64,000 nucleotides of DNA from Ferruginibacter sp. (GCF_028288465.1 NZ_JAQBNR010000046.1:1-64000), one strand, 5' to 3'; counted from the first letter of the stretch, positions 53,838 to 62,004 are shown. Numbers and translations: made by a program. Notes: generated from the sequence alone by a model not told the origin.

Positions 53838-54764
53838 ATGAACCAGAAAAAAACAATTTTAGTAACCGGCGCTACCGGTGCCCAGGGTGGCAGTGTAGCA
53901 AAAGCATTGCTCGCAGAAAACAATTTCACCGTTCGCGTATTTACCAGGAACGCTCAATCTGAAAAAGCATTGGAACTGCAACAGGCGGGCGCAGAAGTGG
54001 TAACCGGCGATTTGGATGATATTGACAGCATCAAAAATGCAATGCACAATTGCTATGGCGTTTTTGGTGTAACTAATTTCTGGGAGCATTTTGAGAAAGA
54101 ATACCAGCAAGGTAAAAACTTAATTGAGGCTGTAAAACAAATGAACGTTGAGCATTTTGTTTTGCATACGTTGCCTGACTACAATAAATTAAGCAACGGG
54201 CAATATCCTACCCCGCACTGCGATATAAAAGCGGCGCTGCAAGCGTATACCAACACGCAAAATATTCCGGCCACTTTTATGCAGGTAGCATTTTATTATG
54301 AGAATTTCTTCACCTTTTTCCCATTGCAAAAATCAGCTGACGGAGGTTACTCATTTGGCTTCCCACAGGGCGATACCAAACTGGCTATGGTAAGCATTGA
54401 AGACCTGGGCCCTGTAGTGGCGGCCGTTTTCAATCACCCGGCTGAATACATTGGCAGAACCGTAGGTGTGGTGGGAGCAGATGACACCTGCTACGAATAT
54501 GCAGCCACACTGAGCCGCGTACTGGAGAAAAAAGTGAACTATCATTACATCCCAAGAGATGAATATGCCGCCCTGGGCTTTGCCGGTGCAGAAGAGCTTG
54601 CGAATATGTTTGAAGTACAACGTTTATACATACCGCAAAGGCAAATCGACCTGATTGAAAGTTATGGTTTAAACCCTGCCATGCAGCCCTTCGAACGCTG
54701 GCTGAGTAAAAATAAAAGCAGGTTTACAGCAATGATGCAAACAGAAGAAGCTATAACAGCGTAA
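53838..54764 (+). CDS. NmrA/HSCARG-like NAD(P)-binding protein
   Basis: 308 residues, cytosolic. Atypical short-chain dehydrogenase fold with the dinucleotide motif TGATGAQGGSVAKALL at ~10-25 and an acidic DLDDIDSIKNAM turn after strand 3. The catalytic Tyr-x3-Lys of classical SDRs is not evident, as in redox-sensing NmrA/HSCARG proteins. It may report the NADPH/NADP ratio or act on an unknown substrate. Last gene of the OmpA operon, followed by a strong terminator. Confidence 0.88.
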   Translation: MNQKKTILVTGATGAQGGSVAKALLAENNFTVRVFTRNAQSEKALELQQAGAEVVTGDLDDIDSIKNAMHNCYGVFGVTNFWEHFEKEYQQGKNLIEAVKQMNVEHFVLHTLPDYNKLSNGQYPTPHCDIKAALQAYTNTQNIPATFMQVAFYYENFFTFFPLQKSADGGYSFGFPQGDTKLAMVSIEDLGPVVAAVFNHPAEYIGRTVGVVGADDTCYEYAATLSRVLEKKVNYHYIPRDEYAALGFAGAEELANMFEVQRLYIPQRQIDLIESYGLNPAMQPFERWLSKNKSRFTAMMQTEEAITA

Positions 54765-54801
54765 ACGAAAAACCAATACACAAATCCTGTACATGGTTTT
54801 G

Positions 54802-54826
54802 ATGCCGGCAAGTGCCGGCATTTTTT
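54802..54826 (+). terminator. Terminator of the OmpA/NmrA operon
   Basis: ATGCCGGC (54802-54809), loop AAGT, GCCGGCAT (54814-54821), then six T. The stem is perfect and GC-rich. Confidence 0.93.
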
Positions 54827-54951
54827 ATGCTCACTATATTCAACAATTCATGCAGCCTTTATAGCATCTCATGCAGACCTGCATTGCGTTGGCGGCCTTT
54901 CAAAAATATCTTGCACCCTGTATTCAAAATACAAAAGCAATAAAGTTATAT

Positions 54952-55137
54952 ATGAGAAATAATCTTCCGCATACCGTCTTATTTGTGATCGCTGTGACTC
55001 TGATAATTATGGCTGCAGGCCGCGACAGGACATACAAAAATTACAATTCAAATGCAGTAAAAAAAGAGGCGACGGCAGATGCAGGCAGCTATTTCGATTT
55101 GAGACACTTTCTAATACCTCTATCCCGCTTTTATTAA
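54952..55137 (+). CDS. Possible small membrane protein
   Basis: 61 codons: a start MRNNLPHT, one hydrophobic segment VLFVIAVTLIIMAAG, and a charged tail rich in Tyr, Lys and Asn. A longer frame begins at 54871. TATCTTGC at 54907-54914 could be a -7 box with one mismatch. The N-terminus resembles that of the next gene (MRN plus a hydrophobic leader), so it may be a decayed copy of it. No family is recognised. Confidence 0.3.
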   Translation: MRNNLPHTVLFVIAVTLIIMAAGRDRTYKNYNSNAVKKEATADAGSYFDLRHFLIPLSRFY

Positions 55138-55182
55138 ACATCGTAAAATAAAATTCCATCATAAACTAAAAAACAAGCTACC

Positions 55183-55773
55183 ATGCGTAACACAATTTTA
55201 ATTTTTATTTCCGCTTCAATCATTGTCGCGGGTGCCATTATCAGCTGCACCAATTCCAACTCTGCAGGCCTACCTGAAAAAGCCGCTGTCGATACCGCCA
55301 AAAGAATTGCCCGCGGCGAATATCTGGTCAACGTTGCCGGCTGTGATGATTGCCATTCACCAAAAAGGATGGGCGCTCACGGCCCTGAAATTATTCCTGA
55401 ACTGAGATTTTCCGGTTATCCATCCACCCGCCCGATTCAACGACCAGACGGTAATGTAATTAAGCAGGGATGGGCGTTGATGGGGCCGGATCTTACCAGT
55501 GCAGCCGGACCATGGGGTGTGTCTTTTACTGCTAACATCTCTAGCGACCAGACAGGAATCGGCGCATGGAAAGAAGAGCAGTTCATTACCGCTTTGCGAA
55601 AAGGAAAATACAAAGGACTGGAAAGCAGCCGCGACTTGTTACCGCCAATGCCTTGGTATTACTACAGAAACATGACCGACGAAGATTTAAAGTCTGTATT
55701 TGCATTTTTGAAATCAACCAGGCCGGTAAAAAACATTGTACCAGCACCCATGCAAATTGCTGAGATCAAATGA
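55183..55773 (+). CDS. c-type cytochrome lipoprotein
   Basis: 196 residues. The leader ends AGAIISC, with lipidated Cys22. A single haem site C54-D-D-C57-H58 lies in VNVAGCDDCHSPK, and the distal ligand may be the Met of LLPPMPWYYYRNM. The form, with ARGEYLVNVAGC at the start and LKSVFAFLKSTRPVKN at the end, is that of monohaem cytochromes that pair with dehydrogenases. No such dehydrogenase gene is adjacent, so the electron donor is unknown. It acts outside the cytoplasmic membrane. Confidence 0.9.
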   Translation: MRNTILIFISASIIVAGAIISCTNSNSAGLPEKAAVDTAKRIARGEYLVNVAGCDDCHSPKRMGAHGPEIIPELRFSGYPSTRPIQRPDGNVIKQGWALMGPDLTSAAGPWGVSFTANISSDQTGIGAWKEEQFITALRKGKYKGLESSRDLLPPMPWYYYRNMTDEDLKSVFAFLKSTRPVKNIVPAPMQIAEIK

Positions 55774-55853
55774 TCATCCGGACAACAAAATAAAGTGCTT
55801 GCCAATCCAGGTGAAAAGTGCCGGGGGCGATTTCCTGTTGATACCAAAATGAA

Positions 55854-55895
55854 ATCCTACTGCTGAAATTCAATGGCGGAGTTCAGCAGTAGGAT
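55854..55895. repeat. Perfect 14-bp inverted repeat
   Basis: ATCCTACTGCTGAA (55854-55867), 14-bp loop, TTCAGCAGTAGGAT (55882-55895). It lies about 80 bp after the cytochrome gene. No T-run follows, so a simple terminator is unlikely. It is the longest uninterrupted inverted repeat seen in the window. Confidence 0.7.
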
Positions 55896-55927
55896 ATTAA
55901 ACATCAATCCAATCTAAAACCATTACT

Positions 55928-56044
55928 TCAGCCTTGCAAAATTGACCGGAGACGTGGATAGAACAACCACGACCGAATAGTCTCAGCATGAATTGCGTAA
56001 ACGCCGGTATCAGGTGTCATTTCTGTTGCACCAACCGGTTTGCT
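55928..56044 (-). pseudogene. Small ORF or gene remnant antisense to the propeller sensor leader
   Basis: A 38-codon open stretch reads as protein: SKPVGATEMTPDTGVYAIHA then ETIRSWLFYPRLRSILQG and a TGA at 55928-55930. An internal ATG at 56018-56020 would give 30 residues. The composition (Trp, Tyr, Arg, Pro placed as in real proteins) is unlike random intergenic DNA here. It could be a micro-protein, an old gene end or a dispersed intergenic element; no family is recognised. Confidence 0.3.
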
Positions 56045-56061
56045 TTATTACATAGGTTTAT

Positions 56062-56069
56062 TACATTTG
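56062..56069 (+). promoter_or_regulatory. Bacteroidota -7 element before the propeller sensor gene
   Basis: TACATTTG, exact TAnnTTTG match, 23 bp before the TTG start at 56093, with an A-rich leader between. Confidence 0.5.
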
Positions 56070-56092
56070 ATTATTAAAAAAATCAAACTCTT

Positions 56093-59000
56093 TTGGTAAA
56101 GTTATTTTTGGTAATCAGCATTTTTCTGTTTGCATCATTTGCCATTGCGCAAGCACCGAAGCAGTATTCATTTACGCATTATACCACCAACTCAGGACTT
56201 TTATCCAACCAGGTAAATACGGTGTTGCAGGATGAGGAAGGTTATATCTGGACAGGCACCACAGACGGCCTGCAACGGTTTGATGGCACCCGGTATAAAT
56301 CTTTCCGGCATATTGAAAATGATACTACCAGCCTTCCGTCTAACCCCGTATGGCAAATATTGATTGATAAAAAGAAAAATTTATGGTTATTAATGTCTGA
56401 TGGCAATGTGGGCATCTTTGACAGAAAGAAATTTACATTCAGAAACGTACCAACACATTTCAAAAAAGCCATTACTCCAAATACTTCATTGAAACGGTTG
56501 ATAACTGACGAGTATGGCCACCTTTTTTATCTCCTGAGCGGCAGTGAGGTAATTACCCTTAATGAAACCAATACTGAGTTTTCTTACATACATAACTTTT
56601 TTAAGCAGCAACAAAACTGGGATATCATTGACTTTATCCAGCAAGCCGGCACCCAAAAATACTGGCTCAGCGTAGCCAAAACTGGCCTGGCACTTTATGA
56701 TCAAAAAAATGACCAGTTAAGTTATCCGGGTGCAAACAAAGCAAATGATGCTTTGATTGACCAGTATGCGGGTGGCTCTTACAACCATCTTTTTTTTGAC
56801 GATCGCAATCGTTTATGGTTCATTACATGGAATACAGTACCGTTTATTCAATGCTACGATCTTGCAAAGCATCAACCCTTTTTAAAAGACATAACCCTTG
56901 GTGGATCTTTAAAAACCTATCACGAGATCAAGGGATTTTTTCAGCAACGAGATGGCACTATTTGGGTGAATGGTTTGCTGGTTCTCGCAAATTTTCTGGA
57001 GGCAGAAAAGCAATTTCAACTGGTATACAATGGTTATGTCAATGAACAAAGCATCGCTTACGAAATGGTGCATTGCTTATTTGAAGACCGGGAAAAAAAT
57101 ATCTGGGCAGGCACAGATAACAATGGTTTATACCGTTTCAATCCTGCTACCGAATTTTTCACCTGCATAAAACATTTCAGCAATCCAACTGCATCCGCCG
57201 GCAAAGGAAGTCTGCTCTCTTTTATAGCAACCAGGTGGGGAACCATACTTGCCGGTACCTGGGGTGACGGATTGTATGAATACGATTCCAACTTCAATCC
57301 GGTGCCGCTTACTATCAGGGGCCTTGGCATCGCCAATCCGTTTATATGGAGCATGTGCGCTTCGGCAGACAGCAACAGCATCTGGATGTCTGCACAACCA
57401 GGCATTTATTTAATAGACCAGGCAAAGCGGTCTTTTAAATATTTCAATCCTCCCCTTTTACAAAACCAAACCATTCGCCAGGTAGCGGAAGATAAAAGTC
57501 GCAACCTGTGGTTGGGAACTTATCAGTTGGGTGTATTTAAGTGGACTCCAGCAAAAGGCAAGCAAAATTTTGACGCCGGTATCGAAGCCATTGATGCCGT
57601 ACCTCCTGTTCAGATAAATAAGATCACAGTTGATTCAAAAGGCTATATATGGGTAGGAACGCCCGAAAACGGCGTGTATGTTTTAGATCCCGCTACCAAT
57701 AAAATTACAATGCGCTTCAGTGATACATCGGCGATGGAAAAAAGGCTGCCCGAACGGGGCATCTCTTCTATCCTCGATTACAACGATAGTACTGTCATTA
57801 TAACGACAGCTACCCGTGTGGTGGTTTATAACAGAGTAACGCAAAGCCTGTCCGTTGTAGGACAGCCGGGAATGATATCCGGATTTATTACTGCGGTAGA
57901 GAAAGATAAAGACGGCTACCTGTGGCTTACGAGTACCAGTGGCCTGTACCGAATCCAGATTCGAAAACAGATTTTTGTAAAATTTACCCGCCGGGATGGC
58001 CTGGATAATGAGCATTTTATACAATCTGCTTCTGCCGTACTTCCCGGCGGCCGCCTGCTGTTTGGAACTACCAATGATATGGTGCTCTTTGATCCGGCTA
58101 AAATTCATGTAGCCCCGGCTACCCCGGATGTACTGATAACCGATTTCAAAATAATGGGCAGTTCTGTTTCTGTTGATTCGCTGAACAATTTAAAAGCCCT
58201 GGAATTGAGCTACCAGGAAAATTCGTTGGCCATTGAATTTTCGCCGCTTATTTACAACAGTCCCTATCTTATAAAATATAAAATGGACGGGCTGGATAAA
58301 GACTGGAAAATAGCCGATAAAAATAATGAAGCCATCTACAGCTTTTTACCGCCGGGCAGCTACACCTTCCTGTTAAAAACAGTGAATGAAGAAGGAAAAG
58401 AATCAGCAACAGCTACCCAGCTTAAAATAATAATCGTTCCTCCTTTTTGGAAAACCTGGTGGTTTTACAGCCTGGTAGTTTTATTTATTGTGGCATTGCT
58501 ATTCTGGCTGGATAAAGAAAGGATGAAACGAAAAGAAGCCATTCAAAAAATGCGGGCTGATATTGCAGACAATCTGTACCAGGATGTAAATACAGCGCTC
58601 AGCAATATTAATATTTTAAGCGAAATGGCAAAACTGAAAGCAGATAAAGACCCTGAAAAATCAAAGGAATTTATTCAGCAGATTAACGGTAAAAGTCAGC
58701 AGATGATGGTGGCCATGGATGATATGCTGTGGGGTATCAGCCCGGAAAATGACAGCATGCAAAAAACCATTGAACGCATTAAAGAGCATGTTGATTCGCT
58801 GCGCAACCGGTATGACTCGGAGATTAATTTACTGATTGATAAAAAAGTGGAAGCCCTGGAACTGGATATGAAATTACGTCAGCACATTTGCTGGTTTATT
58901 AAAAGCGGCAGCACCAATATAGTCCGTACCGGTGCTACAGAATGCAATCTGCACATCGGGGTTGAGAAAAACAACCTGGTCTACACGATTGAATTCAACA

Positions 59001-59143
59001 GTACACAGTCGGATATGCAACTGCTGAATAATATTTTACAACGGCAGGAGCTTGCCGCCAAGCTGGAAGAAGTTAAAGGTGTACTACAAACAAAATTGAG
59101 TCCCACGAAGTCATTGATTGTGCTGACTGTACCGCTGCGGTAA
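56093..59143 (+). CDS. Propeller/Y_Y_Y sensor with degenerate histidine kinase core
   Basis: 1016 residues from a TTG start. Signal peptide 1-19. Residues ~20-690 are two Reg_prop-type beta-propellers (units such as DEEGYIWTGTTDGLQRFDG and DKDGYLWLTSTSGLYRI), a Y_Y_Y domain follows (~705-780), then one membrane segment near 790-808 (WWFYSLVVLFIVALLFWL). The cytosolic part has the dimerisation helices, but the phospho-acceptor His is Tyr829 (NLYQDVNTALSNINILSEMA; family members usually have NLH). The ATP-binding half lacks a visible DxGxG and the N-box is KSGSTN. It probably cannot autophosphorylate as a normal kinase. Confidence 0.85.
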   Translation: MVKLFLVISIFLFASFAIAQAPKQYSFTHYTTNSGLLSNQVNTVLQDEEGYIWTGTTDGLQRFDGTRYKSFRHIENDTTSLPSNPVWQILIDKKKNLWLLMSDGNVGIFDRKKFTFRNVPTHFKKAITPNTSLKRLITDEYGHLFYLLSGSEVITLNETNTEFSYIHNFFKQQQNWDIIDFIQQAGTQKYWLSVAKTGLALYDQKNDQLSYPGANKANDALIDQYAGGSYNHLFFDDRNRLWFITWNTVPFIQCYDLAKHQPFLKDITLGGSLKTYHEIKGFFQQRDGTIWVNGLLVLANFLEAEKQFQLVYNGYVNEQSIAYEMVHCLFEDREKNIWAGTDNNGLYRFNPATEFFTCIKHFSNPTASAGKGSLLSFIATRWGTILAGTWGDGLYEYDSNFNPVPLTIRGLGIANPFIWSMCASADSNSIWMSAQPGIYLIDQAKRSFKYFNPPLLQNQTIRQVAEDKSRNLWLGTYQLGVFKWTPAKGKQNFDAGIEAIDAVPPVQINKITVDSKGYIWVGTPENGVYVLDPATNKITMRFSDTSAMEKRLPERGISSILDYNDSTVIITTATRVVVYNRVTQSLSVVGQPGMISGFITAVEKDKDGYLWLTSTSGLYRIQIRKQIFVKFTRRDGLDNEHFIQSASAVLPGGRLLFGTTNDMVLFDPAKIHVAPATPDVLITDFKIMGSSVSVDSLNNLKALELSYQENSLAIEFSPLIYNSPYLIKYKMDGLDKDWKIADKNNEAIYSFLPPGSYTFLLKTVNEEGKESATATQLKIIIVPPFWKTWWFYSLVVLFIVALLFWLDKERMKRKEAIQKMRADIADNLYQDVNTALSNINILSEMAKLKADKDPEKSKEFIQQINGKSQQMMVAMDDMLWGISPENDSMQKTIERIKEHVDSLRNRYDSEINLLIDKKVEALELDMKLRQHICWFIKSGSTNIVRTGATECNLHIGVEKNNLVYTIEFNSTQSDMQLLNNILQRQELAAKLEEVKGVLQTKLSPTKSLIVLTVPLR

Positions 59144-59150
59144 GCCTATT

Positions 59151-59176
59151 ACGGCCGGCACCGAAGGTCAGACCGT
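59151..59176 (+). repeat. REP copy 1, direct
   Basis: A 26-bp unit with core GGCACCGAAGGTCAGACCGT, 7 bp after the stop of the propeller gene. ACC-GAA-GGT forms the inner hairpin; ACGG and CCGT close the outer stem. It has no partner inverted copy directly next to it. Confidence 0.85.
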
Positions 59177-59266
59177 ATGAATTAAAATAGGTATGTAAAC
59201 AAGATCAAATAACTACAGAACATCAATTAAGTTGAGGAAGCTTGCCCGTTCAAAAGACTTTTCCTT

Positions 59267-59292
59267 ATGGTCGGTACCGAAGGTCAGACCGT
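59267..59292 (+). repeat. REP copy 2, direct
   Basis: Same 26-bp unit (GGTCGGTACCGAAGG core). Its flanks CCTTA (59263-59267) and TAAGG (59292-59296) extend the outer stem. It pairs with the inverted copy at 59345, 52 bp away, as a REP doublet. Confidence 0.88.
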
Positions 59293-59344
59293 AAGGATCC
59301 GTCGATGTTATAGATTGGAACATGACTTTACCTTCCCGCCAATA

Positions 59345-59370
59345 ACGGTCTGACCTGCGGTGCCGACCAT
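59345..59370 (-). repeat. REP copy 3, inverted
   Basis: Reverse-orientation copy, about 40 bp before the transposase start. Flanks GCCAATAA (59338-59345) and TTATTGGC (59370-59377) form an 8-bp outer stem different in sequence from those of the other copies. Confidence 0.88.
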
Positions 59371-59412
59371 TATTGGCTATGAAAACCAAAACAAACGCCG
59401 TATATTAAAGCA

Positions 59413-60081
59413 ATGAAAATAATTGCAGATGATATATACCACATCTACAACCAGGGTAACAACCAGGAGACCATATTTTATACAGATGAAGACTATATCC
59501 AATTTTTAACAATTTTCAGGAGAGTGGTTCAGCCACATTGCAGCGTGCTAGCCTATTGCTTAATGCCAAATCACTTTCATTTTTTGCTTTACACAACAGA
59601 TGATTCAGCCAAAGTAAAACGAATTGGCAATATCGATTCCTGTGAATTGTCAAACGGCTTTCGCCTGCTACAAAGCAGCTACGCACAATACGTCAATAAA
59701 AAATACAATAGAAGCGGTTCACTTTTCAGACAAAAAGCAAAAGCAAAATCAACATCCGAAGGCACGGGTGAATATCATGCCATTGCCTTTCATTACATCC
59801 ACCAGAATCCTGTAAAGGCTGGGCTCGTTAAACGACTGGAGGATTGGCCTTATTCCTCGTTTATCGATTATGCAGGTATTAGAAAAGGAAGCTTATGCAA
59901 TCAACTGCTGGCAGAAGAAAGAATTGGTTTTAATAAAAATAATTTTATCCGCCAATCATATGATGAAATAGATCCGGAGCTGGTGCAGCATATTTATGAT
60001 AAAAGAGATTGGAATATCTTATCGCATCCGGTCGGCACCGAAGGTCAGACCGGTTGCGATGGAACGGAACCTACTGTGTGA
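59413..60081 (+). CDS. REP-associated tyrosine transposase (RAYT)
   Basis: 222 residues, Y1/HUH transposase family. The HUH motif is in YCLMPNHFHFLLYT and the catalytic Tyr region reads AFHYIHQNPVKAGLVKRLEDWPYSSF; QSSYAQYVNKKYNRSGSLFRQ is also typical of RAYTs. The start KIIADDIYHIYNQGNNQETIF is the standard N-terminus. RAYTs cleave and move single-stranded REP hairpins and are usually single-copy genes beside their REPs, as here. The last ~17 codons (HPVGTEGQTGCDGTEPTV) are encoded partly by a REP copy, so the present stop may be the result of a REP landing in the gene end. Confidence 0.92.
   Translation: MKIIADDIYHIYNQGNNQETIFYTDEDYIQFLTIFRRVVQPHCSVLAYCLMPNHFHFLLYTTDDSAKVKRIGNIDSCELSNGFRLLQSSYAQYVNKKYNRSGSLFRQKAKAKSTSEGTGEYHAIAFHYIHQNPVKAGLVKRLEDWPYSSFIDYAGIRKGSLCNQLLAEERIGFNKNNFIRQSYDEIDPELVQHIYDKRDWNILSHPVGTEGQTGCDGTEPTV
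60028..60053 (+). repeat. REP copy 4, direct, inside the transposase coding end
   Basis: The same 26-bp unit, in frame with the transposase. Flanks ATCGCA (60021-60026) and TGCGAT (60055-60060) give an outer stem with one mismatch next to CCGG/CCGG. It pairs with the inverted copy at 60119, 65 bp away. Confidence 0.9.
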
Positions 60082-60118
60082 TAAGACAGCTTGTAAAACT
60101 AACTCCCAACCGGCAACC

Positions 60119-60144
60119 CCGGTCTGACCTTCGGTACCGACCGG
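60119..60144 (-). repeat. REP copy 5, inverted
   Basis: Inverted copy, 6 bp from the stop of the LytTR gene on the minus strand, so it may also work as its transcript end. Flanks CAAC (60114-60117) and GTTG (60146-60149) extend the stem with a one-base bulge on each side. Confidence 0.88.
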
Positions 60145-60150
60145 CGTTGT

Positions 60151-60909
60151 CTACTTCCCCATCCACTTTTTAAACTCGGTCACTTTCTCCCGGCTTACCA
60201 GTGCTTCTTTATCGACGGCGGGTTTCAATCCAAGAATTAAACGGTTACCAAAATAGTCGTCAATTTTATCAATGCTATTGATGGATACATAAAAAGAGCG
60301 GCTGATGCGGAAGTATTTTTCAGCGTCAAGCATATCTTCCAGTTCATCCATTGTATAGTCGACCACAAACTTTTTGTTATCGTTTGTTTTGAAAAAATTC
60401 AGGCGCCCATCGCTGTAGAAATAGGCAATTTCATCAATTTCTACCGATACCAGCTTTTGACCGTACTTTACCAAAAACCGCTTGCGGTATTCTTTGGGTT
60501 GCAATTTTTGCTGCAGCTCTTTTACAATACTGTCGATATTGATATCGGACGTACCCTTAATTTTTTTAAATTTATTCAGCGCTGCTTCCAGCTCTTCTTT
60601 CTGAATGGGCTTTAATAAATAATCCACGCTGTTGACCTTGAACGCTTTCAATGCATATTCATCATAGGAAGTGGTAAATATCACCGGGCTTTTTACATCG
60701 GTTAAATTAAAAACCTCGAAGCTTTGGCCGTCGGCCAGTTCGATATCCATCAAAATCAAATCAGGCTGCGGATTGGTCGTTAACCAGTCCACCGTATTTT
60801 TAATACTGTCTGTTACTCCCACTACGTTCGCACCTGCATCTAGTGCGGCCAGTGTTTTTTGTAATTTTTTTACAGCCAGGTCTTCGTCTTCTACAATTAA
60901 TATTTTCAT
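60151..60909 (-). CDS. LytTR-family response regulator
   Basis: 252 residues. Receiver ~1-120: acidic pair E7-D8, phospho-acceptor D55 in LILMDIELADG and the conserved Lys in VDYLLKPIQ. The linker is a helix (~125-150); the LytTR domain (~150-250) has FLVKYGQKLVSVEIDEIAYFYSDGRLNFF and FRISRSFYVSINSID. It is the last gene of a three-gene operon behind two LytS-type kinases. It would bind a promoter after phosphorylation by one or both of them. The propeller sensor gene on the other side of the RAYT could be an additional input. Confidence 0.93.
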   Translation of the reverse strand: MKILIVEDEDLAVKKLQKTLAALDAGANVVGVTDSIKNTVDWLTTNPQPDLILMDIELADGQSFEVFNLTDVKSPVIFTTSYDEYALKAFKVNSVDYLLKPIQKEELEAALNKFKKIKGTSDINIDSIVKELQQKLQPKEYRKRFLVKYGQKLVSVEIDEIAYFYSDGRLNFFKTNDNKKFVVDYTMDELEDMLDAEKYFRISRSFYVSINSIDKIDDYFGNRLILGLKPAVDKEALVSREKVTEFKKWMGK

Positions 60910-60933
60910 AATAAAAAAGTTAATGGTTTGAAA

Positions 60934-62004
60934 TCATTTTTTTGTATTTATTATTTTTTGGCTGGTAGCGTTGTTCCATAGCAGGGGCATCACGACCGTA
61001 AAATTTCTTTCATTTTCTATAATCTGAAAACCGGGCAAATGCAGCAGATCGTATTTCACTTTTATATTTTCCAGCCCTATTTTGTTGCCGGGTGCTTTTA
61101 CGGTACGGTGCTGCAGGTTATTATTCACTACCAGGCGGTTGCCTTCTGTTGTAAATATTTCAATGGACAGTGGCTGCGCTTTTGAAATAGAATTGTGTTT
61201 GACTGCGTTTTCTACCAGCAGTTGCAGGCTCAGGGAAGGCAACAGGTAAGGATAGTATTTTTTATCTGCTTCCATGTGCAGGCTGATGGCATCTCCATGC
61301 CTTGTTTTTAGTAATTTAAAATAACTCTCTATGAATTTCATCTCATTGGCCAGCGTACTCATTCCATCTTCGTTATTTCGGATCAGGTAACGGTAAACCT
61401 TGCTGAGCTCATCTAAAAAAGTTTCTGCCTTATCCTTATCTTCTGAAATTAAAGAAGACAAGGTATTAAAACAATTAAATAAAAAGTGCGGGTTTACTTT
61501 TTGTTTAAGCCCATCAAACTCCTGCTGTAACTGCAATTGCTCCAGTGTAGCTTTTTCCGCAATGCTTTCCTTATACTTATCAATTATAAAAATTACTTCA
61601 AATAAAGTTTCAAAAATTAAATTGGTGCTCAGGCCAACCAGGTAGCCATACCTGATATCGTCTTCCCGGATGGTATAACCCAGTATGTGAAACGCCTGGA
61701 ACACATAAAAAATCAGCAACACAGATGGCGTCATCACCAACAGATTTACCAGTAACTTGTAAAAAATTCTTTTACCAGTTAGCTCCAGGGAAGGAAATTT
61801 TTGTTGCAGCCAGTGAATGTATTGTATGTGCCCCATAAAAGAGATATATCCAATAGCATGGATCAGCGGCACTGTGACTGCCCACACTTTCCAGTCTGTC
61901 CAGATTCTTTCGTCGTACAAAATCCACGTAAAGGCAAAAGAAATAAAGACCATGGAAAACCAATAGGCCTGCCATTTTACTTTAGATGGTTTTGCTATTT
62001 TCAT
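60934..62004 (-). CDS. LytS-type sensor histidine kinase
   Basis: 356 residues. Four membrane segments in the first 140 residues, then a coiled linker and the His_kinase domain with H173 in QKVNPHFLFNCFNTLSSL. The ATP-binding half has LVENAVKHNSI and the late NKIGLENIKVKYDLL, so it looks active. Its start overlaps the stop of the upstream kinase (ATGA at 62001-62004), and the regulator gene starts 24 bp after it. Confidence 0.92.
   Translation of the reverse strand: MKIAKPSKVKWQAYWFSMVFISFAFTWILYDERIWTDWKVWAVTVPLIHAIGYISFMGHIQYIHWLQQKFPSLELTGKRIFYKLLVNLLVMTPSVLLIFYVFQAFHILGYTIREDDIRYGYLVGLSTNLIFETLFEVIFIIDKYKESIAEKATLEQLQLQQEFDGLKQKVNPHFLFNCFNTLSSLISEDKDKAETFLDELSKVYRYLIRNNEDGMSTLANEMKFIESYFKLLKTRHGDAISLHMEADKKYYPYLLPSLSLQLLVENAVKHNSISKAQPLSIEIFTTEGNRLVVNNNLQHRTVKAPGNKIGLENIKVKYDLLHLPGFQIIENERNFTVVMPLLWNNATSQKIINTKK

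Noticed and set aside
54871-54951. Longer start for the small protein at 54952
   Set aside because: The extra 27 residues would place a polar stretch before the hydrophobic leader, and the -7-like box lies inside them.
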